Shown: positions 11,386 to 23,453 of the stretch, one piece after another
Layout: each line of letters begins with the position of its first letter
How positions within the stretch are numbered: position 1 is the first letter of the stretch
Assembly: GCF_025399195.1 (NCBI RefSeq)
Contig: NW_026252093.1
Location: 434,001-498,000, forward strand
Reading direction: 5' to 3'
DNA length: 64,000 nt
From: Umbelopsis ramanniana AG
Lineage: Eukaryota; Mucoromycota; Umbelopsidomycetes; Umbelopsidales; Umbelopsidaceae
Made by a program: the position numbers and the translations under genes
Notes under the pieces: model-generated
What the model saw: the letters and a program-made list of their open reading frames with translations, nothing else
What the model was told of the DNA's origin: nothing
The model's database searches: none

Positions 11386-12829
11386 ACTGGAAAACTTTAC
11401 AAAGGAACGAAACTTGCTAGCTCTCGTAAACAAAAGGCGCCTGGAGATGCTGACGTCGACATTTTCCAAAAGGACGACCCAAATGGCCAATCAAATTTTT
11501 CACGGCTCTCTTTAATTTTTTTTGGGCTGCCGCGTTGCAAATACTGGCACCGACTGAGATCTGTAGTATTTAGCAGAGTTCGAAATTTGTTGCGCTTTAC
11601 ATGTAGAGAGTAACTTGTTAAGAAAATACAATATTAAGCTGTCTTATGGTGTTGTTACAGGAGACCAGTACCACCAATTTGTTTAATATTCCAGCTTACC
11701 AGCAAAAAGTGACCTTCAAAGCGAGGATAAAACACTTTCAACCGCAACATATGAAGTAACAACATACAATTATGAAATGTACCTGAACAGTATTGAGCTA
11801 CACTTTGGCATTCATCACTGCTACAGAAGCATGGTTCCCCATTTCCCAGTATGGGAGAAAAAAACCGTCGGTAGGAGACTCGTGGTTCAACAAAGATACT
11901 AAGGTACCGCAAATAGGCGCAGCCTGTTACCCTGCTACTTAACACATTGTATGATAACAAGTAACAAATAAGAATGTCGGAAAAACGTATGGCTTGTATC
12001 TCTTAGTCAGTGAATAAAGTAGTGGCTGGATAACTTTTCCTGGGCGAAAAGAAATAACCTTCCGTTTACCGCCACCCCACACCGTATTTAGAATTGCAGT
12101 AGATGTAGCAAAGTGCGTTTTGACCTTCATGCCTGATTTCAAACAGATATTTGCTATACTACGTTTGGGACAACAAATGATCTCAGGCTTGACTTCCAGT
12201 CAAGCCAACAATGTCCCTATAGCCATTATACATTAGGTCAAATATTTTGGTATGTTTAGTCGTGAATGAATCTCAAATTGAGCACGACCTTAAAAGATCG
12301 GTTGTGTTGCTGGGCTAGAACACAGATGCTTGATATAAGACACACACCAGGTTTTTTTCTCAATGTGGAGAGTGCAGCCTAAACTTACTTCTCAAGTGGC
12401 CATGTGACTGCCGTCGCGAAAAGACCATCTAAAGAATCTGATCTCCTAGAGATGAGGCACCGATCTCGAAAGAGAAGGCACTACACGACTACATGGAACG
12501 CCAACATCATAAAGGGGTTTAGTTTTCCGTAATTCTTTTATTCCACCAACAAGCACTACCGCATGAGCTTTAAACAAATATGGGATATATTTTTTTTTTA
12601 GGTTTTTTTGTGATTACGAATATAATGACTGCACGTAAGAAACATGGTCAAGAGTGGAAAAAAAAGAAAGCAGCAAATGGCTGGGTGCTTATAGGAATAA
12701 AAAGAGCGGATTTGGCAACATAACATAACATATAATAAGAAGAGAAAAGGACAAAGCCAGCCATCGATTTGGTCAGACTGATCTGTTGTAAATTTTTTTT
12801 TTTAGAAAGTTTGTGTCCATTCGTGTTCT
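11386..12829. other. 1.4 kb gene-free stretch between two minus-strand genes
   Basis: The region holds the ATP5 promoter at its left end and the 3' side of the small HMG/YABBY-like gene at its right end. The centre is AT-rich. Minus-strand open frames at 11655-11960 and 11939-12142 overlap, use rare-looking composition and match nothing I know. I see no RNA gene or repeat. Confidence 0.5.
11487..11491 (+). promoter_or_regulatory. CCAAT box upstream of ATP5
   Basis: The CCAAT box lies about 100 bases upstream of the ATP5 ATG. Nuclear genes for respiration are classic targets of the HAP/CBC complex in fungi, so the position is meaningful. Binding itself is inferred. Confidence 0.4.
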
Positions 12830-13509
12830 TTACTTGGTAGCCTGGTTCTTCGGGTTATCAGGGCTATCCTTCCAACGCGTAGCCTGGATATAGAGAAAAG
12901 TGATTAAAAGAAGATTACAAGGTAAGCGTTATTATTATTTTCTTTAGGGATCACACGACCGATAAGTGGTGGTAGTACTTACGGCAAGCTTAAACGCCTA
13001 CAAAAAGAATTTCGAAAGAAATTCCCCGCAAAAGAGAAAAGTGAAAATGTTAGTATATTTCCAAATATCAAAGATTGACAAAAAGACCGGCTAGGTCTAC
13101 TAATCTCCCTACCTCCTTATGCGCAACACCTGGTTTCTCAGCCTTTACTTTGGCGAGTTCAGTCTGCGCGAAGATCATTGCGTATTTTTGGGTGTTAGTA
13201 TCACAACGTTCTGAGTGTGGGAGTTGCACCAATCGCGGCTAAAAGATGGGCAATCTCATATTCACCGCTAATGGGGCTATATAGAGGACGCCAGAGAACG
13301 CGATTCAACGCGTATGGGTATAGTAAAAGAAGCTATTTGGCCCATAGCATGTACAGTGCTTACCTTCATAAACCTGTTGTAGGGAGTAATCTTCTTAACT
13401 ATAGGGCAAACGGGTGTGAGCGAGACAAAGAACGCGTTTAATATTACTAGAACAAGGGCAGTTCAATATTACCTCCAGCAGACTTCTTAGCAACCTTTTC
13501 TTTGGCCAT
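12830..13509 (-). CDS. 63-residue HMG/YABBY-like DNA-binding protein
   Basis: Five very short exons (13473-13509, 13364-13398, 13113-13163, 12983-12997, 12830-12883) join in phase to a 63-residue protein. After a basic MAKEKVAKKSAG start, the body reads KKITPYNRFMKTELAKVKA, then KPGVAHKEAFKLAATRWKD. This is the helix pattern of the YABBY C-terminal domain, a short relative of the HMG box (P-x-x-YNRFMK, then H-x-EAF-x-x-AA-x-x-W), found alone in small fungal proteins. The likely role is non-sequence-specific or AT-minor-groove DNA binding in the nucleus; this is inference from the fold. Exon four is only 15 bases long (AFKLA). No single reading frame longer than about 35 codons exists, so gene callers may miss it. 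Confidence 0.82.
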
Positions 13510-14064
13510 GGTATGAGAAAGTTAAGTGAGAAGAGTTTAAGGGAAAAAGGTGGTTTTGCAATAAAGAAGACAGAGAGGTTAATAAGATGGTGGTGAGCTC
13601 CGAGAGAGAAAAATATGGCCCAAAAAAAGGGAACTTAGACAGTGGGCCAAAATTTGCGCCGTCATGAACAAAGCTGACGTCGACTGATGACAGTATAGCA
13701 AGTCCCCCCCCCACCCCACACAGAAAAAAAAAGGCAGTTTGCCACCAAAAATTAGGTTATTTTCTGCTGACAAAACCAACCAAAGAGCTTATGTGAAACG
13801 TTAGCGTGGAGACAAGAAACACTTTAATGTTATGGTGAACTTTGCCTTGGGACATTCGGAACCCAACTTGAGCAACCGCTCTGTCTCAGCTGTAGCTAAA
13901 AATTCTAAAGCTGAAAAATAACAACTTGAGAAGTTGCCGATTGCTCCCTCCCGCTAAGAATGTCACATGGTCTAGTAGCGGAGTTGATCATCACTTTCCT
14001 TAGCACTCACATCTCGGCTACTTACCCAGCTATACTTTAGTCACGGATAACTCTCCTTCCTACG
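13510..14064. other. Divergent promoter region with a C-rich run
   Basis: This 555-base gap lies between the divergent HMG/YABBY-like and RING/TRAF genes. It holds nine consecutive C bases at 13704-13712 followed by CACCCCAC and an A run, a likely slippage-prone tract. Short minus-strand frames around 13487-13779 are compositional artefacts of this tract. No gene is seen. Confidence 0.5.
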
Positions 14065-15563
14065 ATGTCACATACTGACCCAATGGCTGAAGTGGATTTG
14101 CATAACTTGACTTTCACCGAGACGGTTAACGCAAACTTGATATGTTGCATTTGTCATGCTCCTTTCGTAGAGCCCATGGCATCTCCTTGTGGGTCGGTAT
14201 TGTTTGACAGCTCAAAGTTTGATTTGCCCATCAAAGCTTTTATCGTTTCACTGACAACAGCCTTTTCTTGAACTTCAGTCATATCTTTTGCGAATCTTGT
14301 ATATATCAAGCACTTGAAAGCGCTTCACAATGCCCCGTAGATCGCTCCCCTCTTGCCTTATCGGACTTGAAAACAGCCGTTAAAATCATTCACAACATGG
14401 TGAATGAGCTCCAAACATATTGCCCTCGAGTGTCTTTTGGCTGCAACCATGTTGGGCAGAGACATATGATAGAGCACCATCTAAAAAACGACTGCGAATA
14501 CACTTTGCTACCGTGTGAGCTAGAAGAATGCGGAGAGCTAATATTGAAAAAGGATATGAATTCACATGTCGAAACCTGTCGATATCGGATGTCAGAGTGT
14601 ATGATGTGCCGAAAGAAAATGAGAGCGTTTGAATTGGAGGTAAATAACCTAATGTGCATATGGAATATATTCCCTCTGTTTCTCATTGTCCATGTTACAG
14701 GATCATCATGAACTATGCCCAGCAGAAATTGTAAAGTGTCCACATTGTGAAATAACCAATGTGAGAAGCGATCATATGAAGCATTTGGGGGAGTGCCCAG
14801 AACATCCGATACCTTGCACACTGTCCCCCTTTGGATGCAAGTGGATAGGAGCCAGAAAAAATCTCGCTACGATCCACCAAAAGGAATGCGCATATGAAGG
14901 AATTAAAGACTTCTTATATCAACAGAAACAACGGGAGGATGCTCTTCATGAAGAGTTAAACTACGCTAGAAGAGGCTACGAATCCCTTAACTCACAGCTT
15001 GAGGGTATAAATACTCAAGTCTCACATATGCAGGATTCGTTATCGGCTATGTTTCCTTCCTACTTTCAATCTTACAGATCTCAGGATATGTACAATGACG
15101 ACGAACCTATTACTGATCTGAACGACGTACCACTATCACCTCAAGAAATCATAATGTCGGACAACGAAAGACTCAAAAACGACATTGAGACAATCACGGC
15201 AAATATAGCTTCCCTAGAATTAAAGCAAAACGTTGCTTTGATGACTGAAACGTTACGGATGCAAGAAGAAATGCAGAGCTTGAGGGCATTGTGTCATGGT
15301 CTTCGTATGCAGATGCACTACGTATTAATGGAAAGACGTGGCAATGTCGGTGGACCAAGTACATCGACAGCTGGTGCAAACGCGACGCCAGGCGCGTCGA
15401 CTTCTACCAACGCTCCTACCAATCCTATCAACGGCATTACTCGCATGCGCAACTGGATAGGTTGGTCTTTTATTTTACGTCGCATAATGATAACTTTCAG
15501 ACTACTAATGTAAAAAACAACTTCACAGATGGCACTGGTCCTAGACAGGAAACAAAGTTGTAA
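14065..15563 (+). CDS. RING finger / TRAF-type zinc finger protein
   Basis: The protein is a probable E3 ubiquitin ligase. Four exons (14065-14192, 14279-14639, 14701-15460, 15529-15563) give 427 residues. A C3HC4 RING is at about residues 28-70: CCICHAPF, then SPCGHIFCESC, then QCPVDRSPL. It is followed at about 85-250 by two or three TRAF-type Cys/His fingers (CPRVSFGCNHVG, LPCELEECGEL, ECMMCRKKM, VKCPHCEITNV, IPCTLSPFGCKW) and a long coiled coil (about 270-370) whose middle carries an acidic, proline-bearing insert. The C-terminus is Ser/Thr/Ala/Asn-rich and low-complexity. No MATH domain is present, so it is RING plus zf-TRAF plus coiled coil only. The substrate is unknown. If the last intron is retained, a different short tail results. 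Confidence 0.87.
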
Positions 15564-15773
15564 CTGATATATATACCCCCACCTCATTGCAATAACCATG
15601 AAGCACTTTACATACCAACCAATAGATTTCTATTTAATAAAATCACTCTTTAACGATTACTGCACGCAAATCAGGTGTAGCCCCTCTCTGAGCACTCCCC
15701 CTTCAGGAACTCGTCCTTAAAATGCTCGAATGCGCTAGAGCTGAAAAAAATTTACTTTGCTTACAAGTCTACA

Positions 15774-18586
15774 ATGTCGAAAGTGCAAGATCGCCACCAA
15801 TTTCATAAATTCGAGAAGCCCTCTATGAGAACTGGCATCAAACTTTCCAAGAAGGACGTCGGTATGGTACTGACTGTCCTAGCTTTCGGTTGCTACGTTA
15901 GACTGTGGAACCTATCTTGGCCGTCGGCGGTTGTGTAAGCATTTGGCTGTGGAGCACGCGCTTTTACTCAGTTTCTTTGCCCTAACAAACGTGATTTATC
16001 TGATACTAGTTTTGAAGAATCCAGTGTTGGTAGGTTCTATAGCGACTATCTGACGAAAACTTTTTCACTGGATATTAACCCGCCAGTAAGTAGCTTTTCG
16101 GTGCAATGCGCGTGTGAGGGTCAAATATTTACAGTGGTTTAGCTTGGAAAGCTTCTACTTGTACTAGGCACCTGTTCTTCCGGATTCGATGGCCGATTTG
16201 ATTTTACAAACGTTGGAGGGTGAGTTTGTCGTAAAGTCTCTTAGCTTCAGTATCAACTCACAGATAACCCATGTTTTTCCGATCCACGGACGATGTAGAT
16301 CTTATGCCAGCTCCGACGTACCTTATGTCCGTCTCCGAATGATCTGTGCCACTATGGGAGCTCTTGCTATTCCAATGGCATATTTGACCCTTCGATTGGC
16401 TGGGTACACAAGGGCGGCCTCAGTCACAGCCGCTCTTATGATATGTTATGGTAAGCACTAATGGTACGTAAAACGCGCATAATTGAACCATACCTAAGTA
16501 TCTGGCCATACAGAAAATAGCAACATTGCGATCAGCCGTTTCATCAATCTGGACAGTATGCTTTTATGCTTCACGGCGCTTACTACAATGACCTGGATGC
16601 GCTTTGAAAAGCTACACAATAGGTATTGATTTACGCTCGATTCTGTTTTTCCTACTATATCGCGTTTACATCATTGAAATTCATCAATCTTCAAAGTCCT
16701 TTCACTGCTCAGTGGTGGTTAAATCTGATCATGACTGGTCTGGGACTCGGGCTGACCATCAGCACTAAATGGGCTGGAATTTTCACTCTTGGATTCATCA
16801 GCTTAAGGGCATTAACCCAAATCTGGGTGCTAATTGGAAATCGGCAAACTTCCATCGTATGTTAATACTTAGCGAACCTATGTCTAGTACGAGTATTAAC
16901 AGATCACTTTTGATAGATTTCTGTTGCCAAACATGCCTTCTGTAGATCCGTGTGCCTTCTCCTCTTTCCTGCTGTCGTATATTTGTCGATTTTCTATGTG
17001 CACGTCAGTCTAATGACAAACACCAGTACTCATGCCAGAACTCTGATGTCTCGCCCATTTCAACATAACCTTTTCGGTGGAAAATTCAATGGCACATATG
17101 CTTTGGTAACAAACAATACAGTGGTTCGTCTCCGGCATCAAGCAACAAATGGAGGATTTCTCCATAGTCATAATCATCAATATCCTACCGGCAGCAAGCA
17201 ACAACAAGTGACATTATACAGTCATGGAGACGATAACAACTTGTGGTATATTTCCAAGAAGGTTCATCAGAGTAGCCACACCAATCTTATTCTGCCTGGT
17301 GATATAGTGCGATTCAGACATTTAATGACTGGGAAGTGGCTGCATTCTCATGATCTTCGACCTCCAGTCAGTAATGGAGACCACTATAATGAAGCAAGGT
17401 ACATTTCCTATTCACGATACTTCAAGTTTAACAATTGAAATCAACATATCAATGTACAATTCTTTGTGATAGCGCCTATGCTGCAGAAGATGACTGGTTT
17501 AATGACTGGAAGGTTGAGGTCGTCGATCACGAGAAATCTGACCCATCATCCAAAACAACTCTTAAGGCATTGCGTACGAGAATTCGTCTTGTGCACGTCG
17601 GTACTAAATGCTCATTGATGTCCAAGGACATGAGACTTCCAAAATGGGGATTTGGTCAACAAGAGGTAAGATGTCGATGTGATATACTCTGTCAGAGAAT
17701 AGCATCGAATCGGTTATTTGTTTATTTAAACTACCTTTAAATCTGACTATTCCAGGTTACATGCGTAAAAGGAAAATCGAAGAATACCGTATGGTACATA
17801 GAAAACTCCTGGCCAAACTTAGGTTGGTAATACTACATTAATCTGTAGCATAACACGGTATAGCTAATTTTTCCTGGAAAGACACCCAGGATGGCAACGA
17901 TGTAATCAACTATCCAGCTATGAGCATGTCTGAAAAAGTTCAGGAAGTACTTGCTGCAATGTGGAGCTTATATAAAGGCCTCAAAGATTCTCAGCCGTAT
18001 CTTTCTACGCCGTAAGTACTCGTGGCTCCGCCACTATGTTGGAAAAGGAAAATGCTAAATGTATGATCTACACAGAATCTCTTGGATAACGTCGAGCCGC
18101 GGTATACCGTTGTACCAGACTGGTGGCATCCAATTTTACGCATTAGGTAACCCTGTGGTGTTTTATAGTACAGCACTGGCCGTTGTAGCTATAGCCAGTG
18201 GTTATGGATTGCGGCTACTCTTTGAAAAGCGAAAAATTCAATCTTCGCTGGTGACGCTCCCTACGCATGTGGATCAGACAATTGGATTTTTTTTCTACGG
18301 CTGGGCATGTCACTTCTTACCTTATATACTAGTGGGCAAGCAACTCTTTTTGGCATCCTACCTGATTGCTTTGTACTTTGGCGTTCTTTTGGCGACCAGT
18401 CTACTGGAAGCTGGAGTTTTTCCGCTCAATCTCCGAAAAAGAGTACTAGCAGTGATTCTTGTGAATGCGGTAGTCTACCATTCTTACAGGACCTTTACTC
18501 CTATCACATATGGTACACTTTGGACACACGAGTCGTGTGAAGCCTCAAAGTGGCAAAAGACTTGGGATTACGATTGTAGCATGTGA
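15774..18586 (+). CDS. Dolichyl-phosphate-mannose protein mannosyltransferase-like (PMT family)
   Basis: PMTs transfer mannose from dolichyl phosphate to Ser/Thr of proteins in the ER. Eleven exons (15774-15934, 16010-16085, 16143-16219, 16299-16450, 16514-16622, 16697-16856, 16917-17398, 17473-17665, 17756-17822, 17882-18011, 18076-18586) give 705 residues. The whole fold is present: multiple N-terminal TM helices, three MIR motifs in the lumenal loop (VRLRHQATNGGFLHSH, VRFRHLMTGKWLHSH, IRLVHVGTKCSLMSK), PKWGFGQQEVTC, and C-terminal TM helices ending FTPITYGTLWT. The hallmark residues differ, however. The loop-1 FDE-x-HFG motif reads FEESSVG, DVHPP reads DINPP, and the HHY-x-PA motif of the C-terminal half reads ASYLIA. 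It is therefore a diverged member, perhaps regulatory or with altered activity. Family membership is sure; activity and subfamily are not. Confidence 0.88.
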
Positions 18587-19527
18587 GAACCAAAAAAAAA
18601 AAAAATCTTGGCTTAAATGGACTACTTACCATATCATTACGGTGCGCTTTCCGGGATTTGTCGATTTTTCTTTAGTTATTCTTTTAAGGATGGAACGGCG
18701 TCACTCGACCACTCAGATATGACTTCTGTAATTCGCAATAGCATCGTCAATTATCTTTTCTGGTGGTAGGATGGAGATAGATATTGTCACAGATTTCATA
18801 GGTCAGTGTAACTACATGCTAAACAACATCAAATGGGTTTCATCGATGTGGTGACTAACACATGTCTTAAGGCAGTAAATTTGGGTCTCAGTTGTTCTTT
18901 TGGACACAACGAACATTCCCCAAGTCACCCAGGTCAAATGACGAGTCCGGATTTCACAGCCATTTTTCCTTTTGGAATCACTCCATTAATTGCCATCGCA
19001 ATAAAAGTAAATTTATCAAAATATAGACTGAAAACCTCCTTCAGAAAGGTTGCTCTGTTACCACTGTGTCGTTCCGATTCACCGTAAAGCTTTCTCAATG
19101 TCCGCTAAGCCCATAGGTGTTCAATTTGGCAACATGGCTGCATGTACAACTAGCTTTGTTATTGTACACATTAATTTTTATTATCATTTCATAATCTATC
19201 ATATAATATAAGCCGAATCTTAGCTAATGAAATGCTTTTAAAGACAGGATAAGGTATCTGTAATGTGAATTCTTAGTGAAGTGTTACGATGCGTGGAAGG
19301 GCTTTGCAAAAGAAAGACGTGGCTTATGCAGTTTCAGATGTGATGAGAATTGGTACCTGTGCACAATGTCGTTGTGCTACCTTAAATGCGGGGAACTCGC
19401 AACAGCTACAATCATCGACAGTGATATATATTGTCGCCTTTACCTCCATATTTTTTTTTCCATTTCTCTTCTTTTTGGTAGTTCTTTCTTTTTGATTTGT
19501 TCGCCAAGCATTAGCAGCATATTCAAC
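18587..19527. other. Intergenic region upstream of the Frizzled-like gene
   Basis: The interval is AT-rich with an A run at 18593-18604. A plus-strand frame at 18833-19087 has no domain and no splice partners, and I do not accept it. The right end, with pyrimidine-rich sequence near 19440-19510, is the likely promoter and leader of the receptor gene. Confidence 0.5.
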
Positions 19528-21854
19528 ATGAAGCAGTTATTCGGCACTGCGACCCTGACTGCACTTATTATCCAGCTCTCAAGTATGGCTGGCCATGCAG
19601 TGGCTGTCGTATCATCTTCGGCGTCATTAATAACACATCCTCTCACCATTCCTACTGCATCAATCACTTCTTCTCAAGGTAAAAATTACTGCCATCCCAT
19701 TGAACATACGCTATATTTGTGCAGACCATTAATAAACTTTAATTGTTAAGCATCACCTACTGCATCAAATTCGTGCCTGGCTTATCCTTCAACTGGCATT
19801 TGTTCAGTAAGTTGACTTTGGATCGTTTTGAAGCCATTATCTGCCGGATCTACCTTACTAAACTTGATGGATTATTATCATATTAGGCATACGTAAACTA
19901 TTCAGTATATATGAACAATACATCAATCAAGATAACTGAAATCATGCTGGAAGAACTTGTATATCTTAAAAATAACCTCAGCTCTGTAAATCCACAGTGC
20001 GTGGATGATATGTTCCGTTTCCAGTGTAGTCAAATGTATGCAAAGTGCGATACAAGTTCATCAGGTACATGGAAATTTCGTCCACTAAAGAGAAAAGCGA
20101 GAAGTCTTAATTTTACTGGCTTTAAACCATATGGTACAGGCTTATCAGAAATTTTGCCTGCTTGCTTGTCTACCTGCAATCAAGTGTTACAAACTTGCAC
20201 GCAGACGTTGGCTTCTCTAGGATATTCCGGTTCCTTGCCGAACTGCAGCTCTCCATCATTTGTATCTCGTCTTGCTCCAGCAAGTGACAGCAGCTGTAAC
20301 AATTTAACTTCGCAAGGTAGCTGTTGATCAATTTGGATTGCATGGATATATTAGTCGAATGGCGGTTGGGGCATACCAAACTAAGCAATTCCGCTTTCCT
20401 TTAGTAAACGCAATCACTTCAAATGCTAGCGCAACTTCGTTACCTGCCGGATATATATTACCAGAATGCCCTGCACCATTTTTAAAAGATCCTCTCGCAC
20501 AAGCTGGTACCAACAACTCTGTCAGCCCAGATACCTGTTCCAACGGCTGCTGTGTTCCTTGTCCAGTGCAAGAATACCTATACCCCGAGGGATGGATTGT
20601 GAAGGGCTTTTTGGCCACGAATATTATACGGACAATATCCACCATTTGCACATTCTTCTTAGTCGTCAGCTATGCCATTCTACCCGACAAACGAACGCAT
20701 CCCTCCCTCCTCATATTCGAATTTCTGATTGCTTTATTCTTATACAGCGGATCTGTTTTGTTTTCCTTGGGAGATCCAAAACGTATACAATGCTCCACTG
20801 ATATCGTCAATAGCACTCAAGAGAACAATTTACTTTGCGCTGCTCAAGGTAAAGTTATGGACGTTGCGGATGGACAAGTGATTCAGTCATTAATCTTTAT
20901 CTTTTTAATTACAAATGTAGGCGCTATCGTCATTTACGGCACGTTATCCATGGCGCTGTGGGTCAGCGCATTGATTGTCAATTTACATCTTCACACCGTG
21001 TGGAATTCGAAATTTCTGGTTAACAAATACATAATACTAAACGTCATATGCTGGGGTGGTCCTTTAATTGTCACAGCCATAACGTTGGCCTATCATCAGG
21101 TCAAATTCGAATTTGCCAATCTATGTTTGGTTTCAGCCGATTGGATTCATCGACTATTTTTTGATCCTCTTGCCGCCATTGTCATCCCAAGTTGTGTGCT
21201 GCACTTGGCAACCTTCTTTCATATTGCCAGAGTAAGTATTGAAATGAATTTAACTAACGGTTGCCGACACTCTAAACCTATTTAATTTTAGATTTCCATG
21301 AAGGAGAGCTCAGAATTTGAAATGTCAGTCACTAAAAACAGCGTTACCAACTCACATTTAAGTCGGCCAGCGGTATCACATCGTCGACACGTGGTTACAG
21401 CCGTGAAGATCCAGTGGCGCGCACTTTTGCTAGCAGTCAATGCTTTGATCGCGTTTTTATTTTATTGGGTTCGTTATCCTGCAAGTTTGAGCGAGTAATG
21501 TTTAAACCCTAGATGTCTAACATTCGATCACTGTAGATCTTTTACCTGATACAATTTCCCAAGCTGGCTGATCTGCAAAACAACAAGGAAGTGTTGGCAG
21601 AATGGGTAACTTGTATGATGACCAAACAGGATCAAAACTATTGCGCAAGTGTTATTAGTAGCAAGCTACCACCGTTTCCGCTGATGATCTTGGCGGAGAC
21701 TTGGATTTCTACCATCGGAATCGTGGTGTTCATCATTTTTGGAAAGCGATCCTTGTGGCGTGAATGGAACGACTGGATCTACGAGATGCGCATGCGGTTC
21801 AAAAATAAGAAGCGACAATACCCCAAACATGAAGATCAATTTTTTGCATTGTAA
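19528..21854 (+). CDS. Frizzled/Smoothened-like seven-TM receptor
   Basis: The gene is predicted to encode a cell-surface GPCR of the Frizzled class. Exons 19528-19678, 19751-19806, 19887-20316, 20405-21231, 21292-21468 and 21537-21854 give about 652 residues. A signal peptide (MKQLFGTATLTALIIQLSS) is followed by a Cys-rich FZ-type domain with CLAYPSTGICSAYVNYSVY, then CVDDMFRFQCSQMYAKC, then LPACLSTCNQVLQTC. After N-glycosylation sites comes CCVPCPVQEYLYPEGW, then seven hydrophobic segments. The ATG at 19528 is chosen because the signal peptide starts there. Exon five appears to end at a GTTCGT donor, since the obvious GTAATG donor at 21495 would break the frame. The segment 20066-20151 might be an extra in-frame intron. 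No KTxxxW motif is seen in the tail. Ligand and signalling route are unknown. Confidence 0.8.
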
Positions 21855-22068
21855 TATCATTTCCCATACGACTGTTGAATTTTCTTTAGCATTACGATCA
21901 AAAACCCTAGTATAACAAATTATAACGTTCGTGTGTGAAAATCAGATAATATTGCAGTTTCGCTGTCACGTAATGCAATTGGGGTGTTGGAGAGCGTACA
22001 TAGAAAGTGGGGAGGGTGATAAAAAACCAAAACAGATAACATAACAAAATTACAAGAACTGGAATATA

Positions 22069-23312
22069 CTAATTACTTTTGACGGCTGATCGAGACTTTG
22101 CCCGTCTTTCTTCATATTGTTGAACGGCTTCATCAGATACTATGGCTAAATTCACCATAAGATGTTCAGTTAATCTCCAATCGCATAAGTTTTTTAACAT
22201 AAGTTTACAGCTACTTACTACCAAGCCATTTATCCCAGCACATGAAAAATGGTTGGGAATAGTTTGTTTTGATACCAAATTGTTGATGATGGATATCATG
22301 GCTGTAAACGCGGTTAAAATCAATAACTGGTCACGGACCATATAGACCATCAATTTACTCCGATTTGAATTCAAACTTACTAGACGACATTGTTACCAAA
22401 GAAAAATTGTAAAGGATCCCAAGGGAAAGCATATCCGCAATGATCGTCGACTGTTGAATGAAAGTCAGGCAAACGTTTCCCGAAAAACTCAGACAAAAGT
22501 GCTAAAACACGTGGCTCACCTGTTTTCAAACTGGCGAAGGTGAAAAATACTAAACCCATGCGAGGGGACATTCCTGATACTGAGAAAGCAAGTGTAGCAC
22601 CAACTGAATCTAAAAGAAAGCCCTCTAAGGGGTGGTTGTATAGCGCTCCAAAGGCATAGGTCACATAGAGGCGATGATGGTGAGAGTGAACATGTTTGTA
22701 GAGGAACTTGTTTTGGTGGAAAAGTCGATGTAAAAAATATTGATGGGTGTCGAGCACAAACCTGTAAGTAGCGATAGCTTCAGTACATGGCTCAAACGTC
22801 CACACACCAATTTGAAATACTTACATGGCAACAAAAAATTGAGAAGCAGGAACCACTATCCAATAAGCTGCATAAGCCAACCAGTGTACCACTTCATCAG
22901 TTATATACGATTGATCCAAAGCGAGCATAGGTGCTAGGTACCGATGAAGATTTTCTTCATACATCTTCAGCATAAACTGGTGATTGAAAGCAGTAGGTTC
23001 TTCTGATGGTAGGACCATAATACCCAAAATCGTTTGTAGTGTTTGCTGAACTAGTACCATCCGCAGGACTTCGTATAAGGAAACCTTGTTCTTCGTTTCC
23101 ATTTCCTCCAGCGTATGTATACGATATTTCTCGAAGAAAGGGATTTCGGCTTTCATGATAAAGTGAAAAGCGATACTGTATACCCAATAGGCGAATACGG
23201 GCATCACGACGGCCAACGCTTCGTCCGACATGTAAGGTATTAACCGATGAGGAGGTACGACATTGGATTCCGCAGCCGAGGTGTTTGAAAACGCTGCAGT
23301 TGCATTAGACAT
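22069..23312 (-). CDS. SUR2: Sphinganine C4-monooxygenase (Sur2-type)
   Basis: Sur2 is the ER di-iron hydroxylase that converts dihydrosphingosine to phytosphingosine. Exons 22825-23312, 22520-22761, 22381-22450, 22219-22301 and 22069-22139 give 317 residues. Three histidine clusters typical of the fatty-acid hydroxylase superfamily are visible: THQYFLHRLFH, HSHHHRLYV and YHDIHHQQFGIKTNYSQPFF, with YNHPLEGFLLD between the second and third. Hydrophobic segments precede the first cluster. The third cluster is split by an intron after the first base pair of its tyrosine codon, which leaves an in-frame stop if unspliced. The close of the protein (CWDKWLG plus a short charged tail) matches Sur2. 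Other sterol-desaturase-like enzymes are less likely because of the LYNHP-x-EG block. Confidence 0.93.
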
Positions 23313-23453
23313 TATAAGTTGAGCAGCACGGTAAAATAATCGCTTAATAGCGATATTAATGGGAAGATTGCTGTAAGCTTTACTGCAACCTGTAGAAAGA
23401 GTGGAAAGGTTGAATGCTGCCAGCTAGAGGATTGAGTTAGCTGCCAGGCAAAC

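Noticed and set aside
11655-12142. Two overlapping minus-strand open frames in the ATP5 upstream region
   Set aside because: There is no known motif, no splice partner, and composition like the surrounding non-coding DNA.
20066-20151. Possible extra in-frame intron in the Frizzled-like ectodomain
   Set aside because: GT and AG ends exist and the frame is kept either way, so sequence alone cannot decide. It was left as coding in the model.
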